Part shown: in pieces, positions 11,201 to 22,656 of the stretch
Layout of the letters: each line of letters begins with the position of its first letter
Position numbering within the stretch: position 1 is the first letter of the stretch
Source of the DNA: Pipra filicauda
Lineage: Eukaryota > Chordata > Aves > Passeriformes > Pipridae
NCBI RefSeq assembly: GCF_003945595.2
Contig: NW_024104311.1
Span: forward strand, 124,001 to 188,000
Length of the DNA stretch: 64,000 bases
Reading direction: 5' to 3'
Notes under the pieces: generated by a model
Told to the model about the DNA's origin: nothing
Database searches by the model: none
The model's input: only the letters and a program-made list of their open reading frames with translations
Made by a program: the position numbers and the translations under genes

Positions 11201-14195
11201 AGATATACATTTCCCAAAAGTATAGGAGGAAAGTTGAAATAAGTGCCAAGGTTACCGTAGTTGAAAGGGACCAAGGCACTTGAAAAGGATCTTGATGCCT
11301 CATAGGCAGTAATTCCAGAATTATCAAAGTGGTCATAATATTAGTACTGAGCCTTGCCCACGAGACCTTCAGCACATTTGAAATGGTAGAACTGAGCTTT
11401 CTGGTGGTCTGTTTGGTGAGATCACATTGTTTTGGAAGGACACTAAAGATGTGGTTACTTATACCAGCAAAACTGTGAAAGATGTGCTGGTCAAATAGCA
11501 AAAAAGGAAAGAGTGAGGCACACTGAGAGCCCCAAAGGCAAAAGTCACGTACGAGAGAAGATATGGCTTTGATGTAAACCTGGTCCTGGGTGAGTTAACC
11601 ATGCTTTGATCTCAGTAGAATTTGATTATAGATAGGAAACAATAAAAGTAAATTACCTACAAAGCCTGCAATCTGAAAACCAGAAAGTCATTAGGAAGCA
11701 CTGGACATTGTAGAAAACTTGACAAACTCTCTGGAGACAACACAGTAAAACAGACTGTGAACTGAGACCCAATTAAGATGCCATTTAGAACAGTCCAGTT
11801 TCTCCCAACATGGAAGGTTCACTGTCCCGGTGATGGCAGGAGTTTGTAGGGACTCTTGACTTATTTTTCTGGAAAAGCCAAACCAGATGGCACTCACTGG
11901 ACAGAGGAATGCCAAGTGACTTTTACTAGCTAAAAATCCTACTGGTTATTGATCTCCACAGTGAGTCAAGAAATTTCTCATAGCTGGACTTGTGCCCTGG
12001 CATTCAGGGAGGCAGACATCCTGCCCAACTCAAAGGGTAAAATTCTAAGGGCAGGAGTCAGTCTGCCTCTGTCTTGCATGGCTAAACATTCTTTAACATA
12101 AAAAAGAAAAGGCAAAAAAACTCCAACACAACATACAAACAGTAAACTATCACCAAAAAATTCCAAATATGACCAGAAGAATGGATTGCGCTTTCAGACT
12201 TTGCATATAGTGTGGCAGTTTCCAATATCAGTCAGAACATTTATGTCTCAAAGAACAATAGTAGCTTCCAATTTTGTCAGTGTTTTTCTTTTTTTCTTTC
12301 ATTTAAACAAAGTCAGAAATGAATGAAGCTGTAGGAGCCCTCTGGTTCAGTTAGAGTGATCTCTTCTGCAACACAATGGTCCCCAAAAGTGGTCCTTGCT
12401 TTTTTCATATCTGACAGGAAACTCATAGACTAATCATGCTTTTAAATTAACATGATGTTACATGCAATAACTCTTAAGTGGGACATGATACTGCCCATAT
12501 AATCCAATAACTGACAAGGTAGCCCATATATGGAATCCTCTGTAGAAAGGAAATGTACTAACAGAGAAACAATGCACCCATTTAATCTTTTCATATTTGT
12601 CCTGAATTTCAGAACTAATGATATTTCATGCAATATCAAACTAGAAAGAGTGATGCCTAAGGAAACACCTTAGAAACAGAACAACAATGAAAGGTAGTCT
12701 AGTAAAAACATCTTTTTCTTATGAAGCCATAGAGATGGTTAGAGATACTTAGATAATGAAGACTGAGGAAGTACTTAGTCTTGAAAACTTGTGACTTAAG
12801 AACAGTGATGAGATGTGCAATTACCCATATTACATACTACCTCTCTTCATGCTCAGGTGAACAGTTAGCAATGTCAGGCTTAATTTCTTGTTCTGTGCAC
12901 ATCTGCATATTTTTTTACATAACCAGCCAAATCCCTGTTTACTTGTCAAGTCATCAAGCATAAGAAAGATACAGCATATGAATTTTTCTGTAGAGTATTC
13001 CAAAATCCACCCAATTTCTGTAATAGCTTTTCAAAAAATCACTCAAGTAAGCCTGACAGAATCTGCATACTGAACATTGCTGAAGTAAAATTGTATGTCT
13101 CCAGGACAAGTATTCTTTTACAGGCTGCTTACTCTATGTATGCCTTTATACCTACCTCAGGTAAAATTCTCACTGATTTCACTGGGAGTTTCTAGGAAGA
13201 AATGAACATTTCTTAATGCTGTGAATCCCAAAACAGCAAAAAATCCCAGAGGGGACTTCTTAGTCACAATTTCTTCAATCAAAAATTGACACTGAATTTG
13301 ATGAAAAAATGAATGGCAAAAACATTTCAACACAAGATAGGAAATATTATTTATTTTCATAAACAAAGTAGCCATGCTTAACTTTTGTTTTTAAATGATC
13401 GATGAAGAATTGCATTTTCAACTCATGGAAGCCCTGTTGGGGTCAAAGGAAATGTCTGAATTTATTCCATGTGAGAAGGATGTTGCTATTTTGCTAAAGG
13501 TGGAATTTTACAATGTATATACACCCCTCAATACTATCAGTGCTTTTTCCAAGATGGGAGATATTAACTTTTCACGTGGTAGATTGAATTGATGAATTTT
13601 GTAAATGCAATGTTTCAAAGAGTCTTTTTTGAAATGTCCCAGGGAGAACTTAAAATTTAATAAATCATTAAATGCAACCTATAAAGATCAACGTAAAACG
13701 GAACTTTTATCTTCATTAGTTCTTTACACCTGTGCAAAGTCAGTGTTAACTAACAATCAGAATAATAGGATTTTTTACAGCCTCTTTCTCTTGTAAAAAG
13801 GGCTGCAGTGATCTCTGAGAAAAAAAATCTGGGTCTGGAAAGTCTAATGCTAATAATTCATATGATCTCAAGGCTCCATTGATTTCAATGACCTTAGCCA
13901 ATTTAGACTAGCTAGGAATCCAACACCTTCTGATTAACTTGCTGTCATGATAAGGTGCTCTGAAAGGAAAGAATAGCTCTTCATTACTGCTCCACACACA
14001 CACAGAATCATATGGAGAGGAAGCAAGTCAGAAGTGCCGGGCCAACTCCTTAAAGTCCAAGTGTTACAGAAATGGCCAACAAAAATGTTAATTAAAGAAT
14101 AAATTGACCAAGCTGCTTTACAAGCTGGCTCAGTATCCATGTCCTGAAAGCTTTAGAAAGTAAAGGTTATCTCTAGAGTCTAAAGAACAGGTTAC
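8261..14195 (-). other. MLIP intron 3
   Basis: This 5.9 kb intron lies between exon 3 and the large exon. It contains a CR1 3' fragment at about 10482-11040, a short TTA-type run near 9391-9412, and otherwise plain AT-rich sequence. An open minus frame of 100 codons at 11199-11501 has no splice support, and I do not recognise its product. No further MLIP exon was recognised. Confidence 0.8.
10482..11040 (-). repeat. CR1 LINE 3' fragment, old
   Basis: Read on the plus strand, this shows the reverse complement of the avian CR1 3' end. An eroded AGAATCAT tail is followed by the landmark run GGTCACCTAGTCCAGCC, then AAAGCAGGGC and later CAGCCTGTGTCAGTG. Towards 11000 it reads CAGCCTCACCAGTGCTAG, another CR1 landmark. 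The copy is therefore on the minus strand, 5'-truncated and much diverged. The plus-strand reading frame of 122 codons inside it (10651-11019) is a by-product, not a gene. The boundary at the high end is approximate. Confidence 0.8.
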
Positions 14196-14564
14196 CTGAT
14201 GTTTTTGTGGATCAGTAGTACTGTGGGAAAGCGCAGCACCAGGAAGGTGCCCATCGCCAGGAGGTTTCCCTGCCCCGGTGCCAGAGGAAACGTGGGATGT
14301 GGTCAGCAGCTGAGCACTGATGGGACCATAGCCATTGGAAGGCCGATGAACATTGTTCGAGGCAGCAGTTACTTCATCTTCATCACCGGAGTCCGTAATC
14401 AGGATGAACTCAGCCTTAAAAAGGTCATTCTCCTGCATTTCTCCTTTGCTTGAATTACACCCCAGGGACTGGAAAGCCGTTTGCGTGTTGTCTGCACAGA
14501 CAGTGGACACACAGGCTTGTCTGGCCCCACTCTTTAAGGCCAGCTCATGGGAGACTGTGTTAGA
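14196..14564 (-). CDS. MLIP: MLIP exon 3 (acidic motif exon)
   Basis: This internal exon of 369 bases encodes 123 codons, phase 0 at both ends, predicted residues 75-197. The acceptor is TTTTGCAG|TCT (AG at 14566-14565) and the donor is CATCAG|GTAACC (GT at 14195-14194, C at +5, weak). The key block is at exon residues 47-64, DLFKAEFILITDSGDEDE. Human MLIP, from memory, has DLFKAEYVLIVDSEGEDEA at this place. The exon ends DPQKHQ; the human equivalent ends QQKHGQ. Most of the exon looks disordered and is rich in Ser, Thr and Gly. The hydrophobic run followed by acidic residues and a serine resembles a SUMO-interacting motif with casein kinase 2 sites (inference). The frame stays open upstream through the polypyrimidine tract to a chance ATG at 14594, which I do not take as a start. 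Confidence 0.93.
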
Positions 14565-16585
14565 CTGCAAAAGACACAAGGAGAAAGATCCCAATTAACT
14601 GTATTTTATTTGTGTTCCCCAAAATGTGAAGTAAGTTAGGCTTTCAGGGTGGCTGGCTCTGTGCTACCAAAAGTGCAGAGGGCAAATGAAAAATTTGGGC
14701 ATGAGCGCCCAGCAGAAACCACCACCCCAGGGAGGCCCCTGCTTCCAGCCCCCCAGCCCATGCTGCAGGTGCTGCCTTCCCAGAAACTCACAGAGCAACA
14801 GGGGACTCTTTTTAGAAAGCACAGCAATGGCCTAAGACCGGGGCTGCCCCGGGAACTAAGAAGAAGGGTGCAGTCAAGCCGAATGAGCTGTCAGACCAGA
14901 CTACACCAGACATGATGGGAAGGCATCCCGACTGCTGGATCCACAGAAGCAGACAATGCTCCTCAGAGGAGTCTGACAGACAAATCTGGGACAAAACCTA
15001 TACATATTAATGAAGAAACAAAGGCCCTTAAGAGAGGGCATTCTCCAAAGAGAGCAGACAAAGACTCAGAGGTCAGAGAGCTTTACTGTATGTTCAAGCT
15101 TCTCAGCACAGACCACAATTGTTCTTCAGATTTTCTGCAATTTCCACATCCAGAATGTCACTTCTCAAGCATGCTTTGGATGAGAGAAGGAATAGTGCAA
15201 ACTGCACATACAACATGCACATCATCAAATCATTTGTATTGAAATTATTGTAAATCATATTTCCCTTGGAGAAGGAATAAGGCAAATGAATAGGCATGCT
15301 GTGTATTGCAAGAGAAAGCCTCCAGATGGGGCTCATATTTGAATATTGCTTGAGGAATACGGTAATTACAAATTTCCACTTCACTTGCAGCTCCAACAGT
15401 CCCTGGAGCTCAGTTCTTTGAAAAGACATTGGACCACAAAGAGGGATACCACCAGTATGAGTTTGACAGTGTTATTTTGATTATCTGGTGTTGGTTAATT
15501 TCTTAAAATATTGTTCAGGTTCTAGACATTTTAGAAAAGGTGCTAATCTATGCTATGAAGGCCTCAGTACTGCATCAACTGCCAGAAAAGTATTCTCTGC
15601 CTACTGAGAAACACAGGGGCATGGATGACAGGAAGACCTGATTCTGCTTTACCCAGGGCATTACTTGCAGAAAAACCAATACAGAATGGCTGGAAATGTA
15701 ACTAATGAGTTAAACATCCTGAGGATAATAATCCAGTGAGTGTCTCTTCAAATACATCCACCCTTTGCTCAGATCTAATCCCATTTTAGACAGATAGGAC
15801 ACTGAAAATCCTGGAGCATGTTCAGGTCAGAGAGCTGTGAACTCCTGTGAAAAGTTCATTACATGGAAGAGCACCCAGAACTGGCAGCCCCAGCAATGTC
15901 CCAGGGAAGGAGCTGTTACTCAAGGGCAAAATTGCTCTAAGAGTTAATATTAATCTGAAGGTTACAGTAGCCTTTCAAGCAGCATGGAATAAAATAAGAG
16001 GCCATTAAGTGGTGTGAGGCAGGAAAGGAATAACAAACACTGTGGGTTGACTAAAGGAAGGAGAACCAGGAATGTTGTGCCGCTGGCTTCACCATCGCAG
16101 GAAATCACAGGGACAAGTTTTCAAATAAAAATCTCACTTTCACTTTGATGCATTACAATGCAGCTATGAAAGGGATTGGTACCTCTGCTGGAAGCCACAG
16201 CACTGGCACCTGCTAAAACCAGGATCCAGTGAGCAACTCTTGGTCAGTTCCTGTGTAGTAACAGCCTTCTCACACCACCCGTGCTGCCTTGAAGATCAGG
16301 AAGGAATTCCCCCTCATCTGCCAAGAATATAGTCTTGCATGACTGACAGAGGACAATATTGAGATGGGCAAAGTTTTCCTTCCAATAAAAACTCTGCCAA
16401 AGGCAAAACAAGCTATTGAGCAGACATCGGCCTTCTCTTGCACAATGATTCTACATCTTGGTAATTAAAATCAAGCACAAGCCAAGAAACCATTCAAGGG
16501 AAAGAGCTTCAGTTCAGTGATGCTTAAAATAAATTTTTCTCTATCTTTTGAAAGAGTGGAAAAATTATTAAAAACAAAAATCTAC
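14565..16585 (-). other. MLIP intron 2
   Basis: This 2.0 kb intron has a locally GC-richer patch at about 14640-14990, where both strands carry short open frames (63, 88 and 60 codons). None has convincing flanking splice signals or recognisable similarity. No repeat family was recognised. The rest is ordinary intronic sequence. Confidence 0.75.
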
Positions 16586-16744
16586 CTTATTTAAAATTTC
16601 TTGATTGCTCAGATCTGTTACTTCCTCTGGAATTGTCACAAGGAACTCAGAGATATCCACAACCTCAAAATGAGTTGGAAGTCGTCCAATGGATGGCACA
16701 AATGTGAAGGTCAATGGTTTGGTTCCAGGTTCTTGAGAAATGAC
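16586..16744 (-). CDS. MLIP: MLIP exon 2
   Basis: This internal exon of 159 bases encodes 53 codons, is phase 0 at both ends, and covers residues 22-74 of the predicted protein. The acceptor is TTTTGTAG|GTC (AG at 16746-16745) and the donor is AAG|GTAGAT (GT at 16585-16584). The translation contains KPLTFTFVPSIGRLPTH and later SEFLVTIPEEVTDLSNQE. The human MLIP N-terminus, from memory, has KPLIFTFVP, RLPTH, then SKFLVKIPEESSD in the same order. MLIP is a muscle-enriched protein reported to bind lamin A/C and the transcription factor ISL1. I see no folded domain, only a conserved hydrophobic-basic block followed by an acidic one. The donor lacks the usual G at +5 and is therefore weak. It lies about 2 kb upstream, in transcript order, of exon 3. 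Confidence 0.93.
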
Positions 16745-19548
16745 CTACAAAACACATAATTAGCTCAACCTTCTTATCCAAATAAATATGATTTTTGTCA
16801 GAATTGAAATAACATGAATAACATGAAATTAATAGTCTGTATAACCTACATGCTTATTATTAACTATACTGGTCATTGTTTGGTTTTGGTTTGGGTTTTT
16901 TGGGTCATTGTTTATTCAGTTCTTCTTTAACAGACAAAATACTGCCTTGATTATACCCATCAACATCCTATATATTCTAGTGGTGTGGCACAGCAGACAG
17001 GAGAACATTTGTTCAATAATTTGTTATTCTTTCAATTTTCCATAAAAGAATCAAAAACCATATTCAATTCATTTCAAGATTGGTTTTATCTTTATTTAAC
17101 TCCACTTCAGTAGAACTAATTATACCAGCGTAGCTGGGCAGTATATTTGCTTTACAACTTAAAGCAAATTGGGAAAACCTTTGCTCTGCATAAAGAAAGC
17201 AAAACATGTTCACATTTTCTAATGCAAATGCAGCTAATTCTGAACAATATCTGGGATGAATTCTAATTCATGTATCTTCTCCCATTTTCTATGGGCCATT
17301 CAACCACATATACCAACTAACTTTGCGTCTGGCTGCTTATTCCTCCCTCCCCATGTTGCCTTCTCTCTAGGTCCAAGTACATAGGGCCTGAAAGCACCAA
17401 AGACAAGAGAGACTAAGAGAAGGCAATTTCACCTAAACGTTCAGTTTTATCACAGTGCTGTCTCATCCCTCCCATCTTCTTCACAGGAGATACAAGACAG
17501 GGAAACAAAGTCCATACGATGTTACAACTCTCAGTTGCTTTGCCAGATATAAAGAAGAGGAACTGTAAATGCCTCATCCAGTTAAAAGGAGGGAAGCACA
17601 TCCCAAACCATTGAACCTGACATGCTGACTTTCCCAGTACTTGTAAAAAATCCTTCTTTCTGATTCCAAACTATGGAGTATATTGATTTTCCTTTGCTTT
17701 ATCATCTGATTTAAAAGTTATGGCAGTTAATCGTCTTTTCAATAAACTCCGGTATGCAGAGGTTCAAATTGTATTGAATGATACAGGAAAACAAGATTAT
17801 TGCTTTGGTTCTTTTTTTTTTTTGCTTGCTTGTTTAAAGTGAAATAAATTGGAGAGCTATGACTTTCATTATGCTTCTTTGTAATTTGCATCTCTAAGTA
17901 AGTAGCAGTTATGGAACAGAGTGGAATTATGGTTTACAATACTTGATCTTCTCATGGCTGGAACATGAAAAATGATAGACACAGATTTCCAGTTTTAAAA
18001 AACTATAAGTGAATATAAGTTACTTCCACAATCGCCTCCTGGAGTGCTCGAGCAAAACAGAGTCATGTTATTTGTAGAAATGCTATCAAGTGTTCTTTTC
18101 TCTACAACTCTGCTCTCTCAGACACATCCAGGTGTGCAGGTGGTCTCCTGTTTTTCTCTGCCCCTCCATTTCACACAAATGACTAAGCACTGGCGTATAT
18201 GATGCATGGCCTGAATCAGTAGCAAAAAAGTGACTGCTAAATGCTCCAACATGGCAGAAGCTCAGGGTGTCATTTTATGTGAAGGAGAAATGTAGGTCTG
18301 TCATTCTCTCAGCAGCCAAGGTACCTGAATCTGATCATGGCTTTTGATAAAACAGCAACACAAATTTTAAATATTATTAGCCAGCACATTAAGCACTTAG
18401 TCCTTTCTCCTGATAAAAGTCAGAGTAACATCAGTAATTGAGAGTGTGCTCACTAGCAATCAGCTGCCAGTCGCCACAATACAGCCAGGGATGCAAGCAC
18501 CTGCTGTACCTAAAGGTGTCTTCAAGCAGGATTACCTGCACACAGGCAGAAGCACTCATCACATTAGCACTAGCGATTTCTGCACAGCTAATCTGATTCA
18601 CACTCTTACACAGTACCTGGGTCTACATTAAAACCAACCAGAGATGGTCTTTGCTTTCCTACATTTCTGTAGCTGTGCTTTCATCTTCTGTCTTTAATTA
18701 GGAAATGCAGCTGGTGACTCTGGTACCTCAGTTGCCTTTACAAATACTTTTCCCCTCTACCTCACCATCTTGTCATGCTCTTGTTTTGACACTCAACAGC
18801 AGCTGTTCTGTATCAGTGGGTATTCTTGTGTCAGAGTGCAGAATATTCCTTATAAAACAAAAAGGAAGAGTGCAAATAGCAAGCCCAAACACAAACAGAT
18901 TTATAGAAAATTACAATCTTTATGCTACAGTGTTAAACTCACAGTATTTCATGTGCATATTTGTAATGAGGAAACACAAACAAAAAGTCAAGCTATAGGC
19001 TCCAGGCTGTTGCATAGTAACAGGGAGATCTTGCTAGCACCTAATTCCGTACTGTGTCTTACCCTGCACTTCTACTTTTATTGCTTTGGTATAAAAATCA
19101 AAGAACACACAAAGAAAACCTTGCTGTGTTTGGCCTAAAGACACTATGGAAATAATCACAAAAATTACTCACAAGCTAAAACTAAGATAGGAAAACAAAA
19201 AGACAGGCAAGCAAGAATTTTTTCAGTTGGAAGATGCCATGAAAGCATAGCATTATTTATATTCTCCTAGTGTATATTATTTTCCTAGAGTTTAGACAGC
19301 ATATATGAGCAAATAGAATTACTGCATTTCAGAAAGATTTAAGTTGCCAGATACTGTGTGAGGCAGTGACAGGAATGCGCTCCTCTTAGCTTCACTCATA
19401 GCAAGCGAGAAACAGAAACTTCCAGCAGGTAAAACTGGTCATGCAATCTAGGCTGCATCACAGAAACCTAGCCAACAATCAAATATCACAAGAGTAGCCA
19501 GAAAATACAAACATTTCCACTGGGGGAAAGAAAAGAGAAATAATTCTC

Positions 19549-19568
19549 ACTTAAAAATATTTTTAAGT
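19549..19568. repeat. Perfect 20-base AT palindrome
   Basis: The sequence ACTTAAAAAT is immediately followed by its reverse complement. It is AT-rich, so a chance origin is plausible. Confidence 0.9.
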
Positions 19569-22500
19569 AGTTATTTTCATTTTATAGATTTAAAAAAATA
19601 AGAAGAAATACTTTGAAATTTTAAATTTTAATTGAACAATGTGAAGCAGAAGGAACTGTTACATATTACTTTTTTTTTAAGGTACAAAAAGGATTTTTGC
19701 ACCTTTTTTCATATGCTCATCTCATTTATTCTCTCTCTCTCCGGCTGATGTTTCTATCCTTGAAGAACTGAAGGAAATGAACAGGTTGGAATTCCAGCAT
19801 TTAATTACATCTATTAATAGCGCTCTGACATGTAGAAGTAAACAAGAGAGAGACAAGCTTAAAATTCAAATATATATAATCATATACGAAACTTCATATC
19901 GTCTTTCCTCCAAAATCAGTAGTAACAGCAAAAGGAATTCAATGCCATACATTCTCTGCTGCTGGAATTCACTTGAATCAATGCAATTACAGGGACAGAA
20001 AAATACCAAATGCCGAAGTCAATTGAAGGAATTGGCTTCAATCTATTGAAGTCAATACCAAGGAATTCTGTTTTATATTACATAATCAACTTTATGCACA
20101 ATGAAATAATTGATTGTTTCTAATTGTAGTATTCATGTTATTTAGTTCTTTGAAGAACATAAATTATAAAGTTTAATATAAATAACCATTGAATATCCAT
20201 CAGAGGCTATTGGCTGCTGCATAATGCATTGCCAAATAGCTTCAAAAGAAAAAATTTATTCTAGATGACTTCTGTGAGTTCCTATGTCATCAGTTTACAA
20301 ACGAGTTTGTTGCATAATTTATACCATCAATTTGCAATTGCCCTAGGGATAGCAACTTAAATTATATTAATTATTGTTTTCATTACCACAACTTCTGCAG
20401 TCCTTACTTGTAGAGCACATTTTTAATGTCTTGGTTACCTTATGAACACAAACCAAGGCTTCCATTTAATCTATCATATGCTCTATATGCATTCAGCATA
20501 CTGCCTATTTTATAATTTAAATTGAGGTCCCATTGCTTTTTAGGATTTCCTTCTGGAATACAGATGGCTAAAGTAAAAGAATATGCCGGTTCACATTACC
20601 ACTTCTTCCACTTATTTGCTCATGTAAGTAATTTCAAAAATAAAACAACACCCTGAGAAAACCTCACTCTTGATCAACAAGTATTTCCTTTTGAAGATAT
20701 TTATTTGTTTAAAGGCCAGAAAAGGAAATATATCCATAAATAATTGCAAAATAGTAAGTGTATATCATGACATAGAGGCATGTTGACTGAAGCACTGTTA
20801 TGCTCAGAGCCCAGATTCACATGCCTACAATCCCTGAGTGATAAATATAGCTCTAACACTGAGAGAGAGCACAGCTAATGCCATTCACCCAGCCAGGGAG
20901 AGAGACCATCAAAAACACAGCCTGGGTTTTGTAACCTCTCCTTAAACACCTTTTCTGTGTTCAGACTAAAGTCAAACCACAAAGATATTGTCTCCTCCTT
21001 ATACAGAGAAAAAGTCTAGTCTACTGCAGATGGAATTATCAGCTAATGAGACGTAAGAATTTTCAGCCTGTCTTCATATCCTGACTTATTATAGCTATCA
21101 CAGTAACCTAACATGGATTAGCTGTTTATTGTCTAATATGAGCTCTGGCTCATCTAAAACCTTTTACAAACAGAAGCAGATGATCATCTGAACACCAGCT
21201 TTCTATCTGTGAAACTTCGGGGGAAAAAGCTAAATCCACTCTGAAAGTCCAGGATGAAATTACAGTCAAGCGGAAGTTTGTGCCAAAGTTCCAAATAACA
21301 GCTGTGGTCGGAGCTTCCCCAAGCCCTGCAATGTGCCCATTGTATTACCTTCAGTAAAACAGTTTTTTCTTCTTTCAATACAGCAGCACACACTAAAATG
21401 CAGACAAATATCTTTTGAAAATTAATGTGTGTAAAGCACTAGAAAGAGCAAATGAATAATAGCATAAAATTGTAATCTCTTATTCAAAATGCAAGAGCTC
21501 GTTCAGATGAAGTGTTTCTTTTCAAACATGATTTTAATTAGCTCTTCAGCCCAGCAGACTCTATACAACTGTAATAGCCCTTTCATACCTCTCTACACAT
21601 ATGCAGCTAAGTTTGATGAAAAGTAAGTAAAGGTAATCTTTAATTTCCTCCTTTTGCAAAGGCCAAGTAAAATACTTTGCCTCTTATGCTTAACTGATTT
21701 AAATGAATGCAGTTTGAGTAAATGGCCATAAAACAGCCCCTAAAGTGACTTAGGTCTTTAAATCCTGTTTCAGGATCACTAACAACCTTATTTGATCCAG
21801 TCTTCTAAACCTCCTAAGAAACAACATCTTCTAAGCTAAAACACCTCTGTTGTAACATCCCAAGCTGCTATAGTCTATCATCTATGCACAAACCCTCACC
21901 TAGGCAGCCCCACACCCAGACTGCCTCCAGCTTCTCCCTCAGCAGGTAATCACCACTTCCTTCTGTCTGTCCTGTATTGATCCTGTGGATCAACCAGAAA
22001 TCATGCTGATTTTGCAGTAGTGTGGCCAAGTTTGCCATCTGGTCTTGCATAGAAGGCAGTCAAGGACTGACAAAAGTAGACTGAAGAAGTTTGAAAGCTG
22101 ATTGCAGAAGAAAATAAAAAAAACCCAGAAGTGGTGCTGTCTAACATGCACACCGACTGCTTATCAAACACATTAGTGGTCAGAAGTGGGAGACTTTAGA
22201 TCAGTCCAGTGCCTGTAGATACATAAAAATATCTGCACCTAAATGGGGGTCCTTACAAGGTCATAGGACCTATGAGTTCATATGTGAACATCCATACTAG
22301 CACATGCACAAATACATTTACAAACTCTGATATACATAATATATGCTTATACAATGTCATGATACTTCTGCCCAACAAAAAGCCTGCAGACTGCTTAGTC
22401 ACATTAGTGTAAGAGCAGCAAGGCACAACAGATCTCAGTTTTCCAGTCCATTTTTTAACAACTTCATCTCAATTATTCAGCGAGAAATTGAAAGTTAGAA

Positions 22501-22630
22501 TTTTTTCTTTTTCCTGTAAGAGTTTCTTGCAGTTTCAGCCCTGCAAGAGAGTCCTAGAATGCTGCTGTCATCTTCATGGAAGTCTTGAAGCATATTCTCA
22601 TCAATTCCCTTCACTGTCTTTTCCCAAATG

Positions 22631-22656
22631 CTGCACCTATAAATAAATAGGTGCAG
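22631..22656. repeat. Perfect inverted repeat, 10-base arms
   Basis: CTGCACCTAT (22631-22640) is followed by AAATAA and then the exact complement ATAGGTGCAG (22647-22656). A hairpin could form in RNA. No polymerase III or terminator context is evident, and no function is claimed. Confidence 0.9.

Noticed and set aside
11199..11501. Minus-strand 100-codon open frame in MLIP intron 3
   Set aside because: It has no flanking splice signals and no recognisable motif. I also tried the plus strand as a processed pseudogene and could not identify a parent gene.
14199..14598. Plus-strand open frames of 84 and 81 codons
   Set aside because: They lie opposite MLIP exon 3 and are antisense shadows of that coding sequence; no similarity or start context supports them.
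14640..14990. Possible extra MLIP exon in the GC-richer part of intron 2
   Set aside because: Open frames exist on both strands, but there is no paired acceptor and donor in phase 0 and no similarity to MLIP as I know it.
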